DNA from: an uncultured Eubacteriales bacterium
Lineage (GTDB): Bacteria > Bacillota > Clostridia > Oscillospirales > Oscillospiraceae
Length of the DNA: 7,083 bases
Direction of reading: 5' to 3'
Assembly (NCBI GenBank): GCA_905202605.1
Contig: CAJKSU010000148.1
Span: forward strand, 1-7,083
The translations under genes were made by a program, and so were the position numbers. The notes below the pieces were generated by a model. That model was not told the DNA's origin, did no database searches, and was given only the letters and a program-made list of their open reading frames with translations. Positions 6,463-7,083 of this stretch are shown here, in pieces. How positions within the stretch are numbered: the stretch's first letter is position 1; each line of letters opens with the position of its first letter.

Positions 6463-6468
6463 TATAAT
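6434..6468. repeat. AT-rich palindrome spanning the noc promoter
   Basis: ATTATAG-CATA (6434-6444) is mirrored by TATG-CTA-CTATAAT (6455-6468): 7 and 4 base pairs with a 3-base bulge around a 10-base centre. The symmetry places a TATAAT on each strand. It covers both noc core boxes, so a dimeric protein bound here would block the promoter. The plus-strand TATAAT (6463-6468) has no recognisable -35. Confidence 0.45.
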
Positions 6469-6492
6469 TTGTCGAAACTGGGAATGAATCAC

Positions 6493-6523
6493 AAAAAAAG
6501 TGGCCTTCCCTGCGGAAGACCAC
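6493..6523 (-). terminator. Strong minus-strand terminator with no gene in front of it
   Basis: The minus-strand RNA forms a 10-pair stem (GUGGUCUUCC with GGAAGGCCAC, one U-G pair) closed by GCAG and followed directly by seven U. On the plus strand the same position is a C-A mismatch and no U tract follows, so it works one way only. Nothing on the minus strand to its right within the window is a gene: the next gene is on the plus strand. Confidence 0.85.
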
Positions 6524-6571
6524 AATATAGCATAGATTCGCAATTTCCAATGATCACAGGAACACAAAATG

Positions 6572-6642
6572 TTGTGATTTTGCCGGAAGCGCAGGGGAAA
6601 AACGGAAAAATCCTGTGAAAAACGTATCTTGTATTTTGCCGG
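6572..6642. repeat. Pair of near-identical direct repeats upstream of the MATE gene
   Basis: TTGTGATTTTGCCGG (6572-6586) and TTGTATTTTGCCGG (6629-6642) differ by one inserted base, with their starts 57 bases apart. The second copy carries the -35 of the MATE promoter. They may be binding sites for one protein. Confidence 0.5.
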
Positions 6643-6657
6643 GAAAAACCTTAAACT
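6629..6657 (+). promoter_or_regulatory. Likely promoter of the MATE gene
   Basis: TTGTAT (6629-6634), a 17-base spacer and TAAACT (6652-6657), each a 4/6 match. There is no TG extension. The leader to the TTG start would be about 20 bases. Confidence 0.45.
6634..6647. promoter_or_regulatory. Palindrome resembling a Noc binding site
   Basis: TTTTGCCGGGAAAA matches the Bacillus subtilis Noc site ATTTCCCGGGAAAT at 11 of 14 positions and is palindromic except for one pair. It lies within the spacer of the MATE promoter, 250 bases from the noc start. Matches of about 10/14 occur elsewhere in coding DNA here, so the score alone is weak. Confidence 0.3.
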
Positions 6658-6684
6658 AGGGCCTCATTGAAAGAGGTGACTGGA

Positions 6685-7083
6685 TTGAAAAAAACAACGG
6701 CAAAGGATCTGACCACCGGAAATCCCACCCGGCTGATCCTGGGCTTTTTCTTCCCACTGGTGCTGGGGCTGCTGTTCCAGCAGTTTTACAGCATGGTGGA
6801 TACCGTAATTGTGGGAAAGGTGCTGGGAGTGAACGCACTGGCGGGTGTCGGCTCCACCGGCTCCGTGAATTTTCTGGTGCTGGGCTTTTGTATCGGCGTC
6901 TGTACCGGCTTTGCGATCCCCGTGGCGCAGAAGTTTGGGGAAAAAGACGATCAGGGGCTGCGGCGCTATGTGGGAAATATGCTCTGGATCTGTATTGGTT
7001 TTGCCGTGGTGCTGACCGTGCTGACGGTGGTACTGTGCAAAAACATCCTGATCTGGACGAATACCCCGGCCGAGGTATTTCAG
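6685..7083 (+). CDS. MATE-family efflux transporter (3' end beyond right edge)
   Basis: Inner-membrane exporter of the multidrug and toxic compound extrusion family, normally driven by Na+ or H+ and about 450 residues long; the first 133 are present. Family features: a short cytoplasmic start ending NPTRLIL, a first membrane helix (about 16-36), QQFYSMVDTVIVGKVLG (32-48), typical of the first loop, ALAGVGSTGSVNFLVLGFCIGVCTGFAIPVAQKFG (51-85) covering the second helix and its end, DDQGLRRYVGN, and a third helix (about 98-118). I chose the TTG at 6685-6687: AAGAGGTG ends 6 bases before it and the protein then begins MKKTTAKDLTTGNP. An in-frame GTG at 6676-6678 overlaps the ribosome site and is less likely. 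The substrate cannot be read from this part. It diverges from noc and need not be related to it. Confidence 0.93.
   Translation, partial: MKKTTAKDLTTGNPTRLILGFFFPLVLGLLFQQFYSMVDTVIVGKVLGVNALAGVGSTGSVNFLVLGFCIGVCTGFAIPVAQKFGEKDDQGLRRYVGNMLWICIGFAVVLTVLTVVLCKNILIWTNTPAEVFQ

Larger units (their letters stand above)
6384..6684. other. Intergenic region between noc and the MATE gene (301 bases)
   Basis: No convincing gene lies here. It holds the noc leader, promoter and palindrome (6400-6468), a minus-strand terminator (6493-6523), a hairpin ATCACA/TGTGAT (6553-6578) with an inner ACA/TGT pair, the paired TTGT(G)ATTTTGCCGG repeats, and the MATE promoter and ribosome site. Confidence 0.6.

Noticed and set aside
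6553..6578. TCACA...TGTGA as a CRP/FNR-type operator
   Set aside because: The half sites are in the wrong order and spacing for CRP (TGTGA-N6-TCACA). It is more simply a small hairpin.
6484..6618. Plus-strand open frame of 44 codons (MNHKKSGLPC...) downstream of a TATAAT
   Set aside because: GGGA lies almost directly against the ATG, there is no -35, and the frame runs across the minus-strand terminator. A real small protein cannot be excluded, but support is too thin.
1..7083. CRISPR array, tRNA/rRNA genes, insertion sequences or phage genes
   Set aside because: I saw no repeat-spacer pattern, cloverleaf with CCA end, transposase or integrase motif, or terminal inverted repeats.

Overview
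The window looks like chromosomal DNA of a moderately GC-rich Clostridia member, most likely a gut Oscillospiraceae/Ruminococcaceae-type Firmicute. The grounds are strong AGGAGG-type ribosome sites, sigma-A promoters with extended -10 boxes (TGnTATAAT), frequent TTG starts and the flavour of the proteins. No transposase, integrase, CRISPR array, tRNA or rRNA is visible, and the taxon is an inference.

Layout, left to right. (1) Positions 1-822, minus: a lipoprotein DNA/RNA non-specific endonuclease, cut by the left edge. (2) 809-1933, minus: a group I (IscS/NifS-like) cysteine desulfurase, whose last codons carry the nuclease ribosome site; the two form one operon with its own promoter at 1980-2008. 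(3) 2085-2438, minus: a 117-residue protein I do not recognise, with its own promoter and a weak terminator. (4) 2439-2717: a divergent promoter region with a long inverted repeat. (5) 2718-4445, plus: a 575-residue protein with two HTH units followed by a large domain I cannot name. (6) 4455-4505: a strong hairpin terminator between convergent genes. (7) 4509-5543, minus: galM, aldose 1-epimerase. (8) 5601-6383, minus: a Noc-type ParB-family DNA-binding protein; the galM promoter is embedded in the end of this gene. (9) 6384-6684: a structured intergenic region with the noc promoter inside a palindrome, a strong minus-strand terminator with no gene in front of it, near-identical direct repeats and a Noc-site-like palindrome. 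(10) 6685 to the right edge, plus: the start of a MATE-family efflux transporter.

The genes do not form one pathway. They are short transcription units with separate promoters: desulfurase-nuclease, the small orphan protein, the tandem-HTH regulator, noc-galM and the MATE transporter. The least described item is the tandem-HTH protein with its unassigned C-terminal region. The most testable regulatory idea is the Noc-like protein acting at the palindromes beside its own gene. Much of the rest is ordinary core or accessory metabolism.
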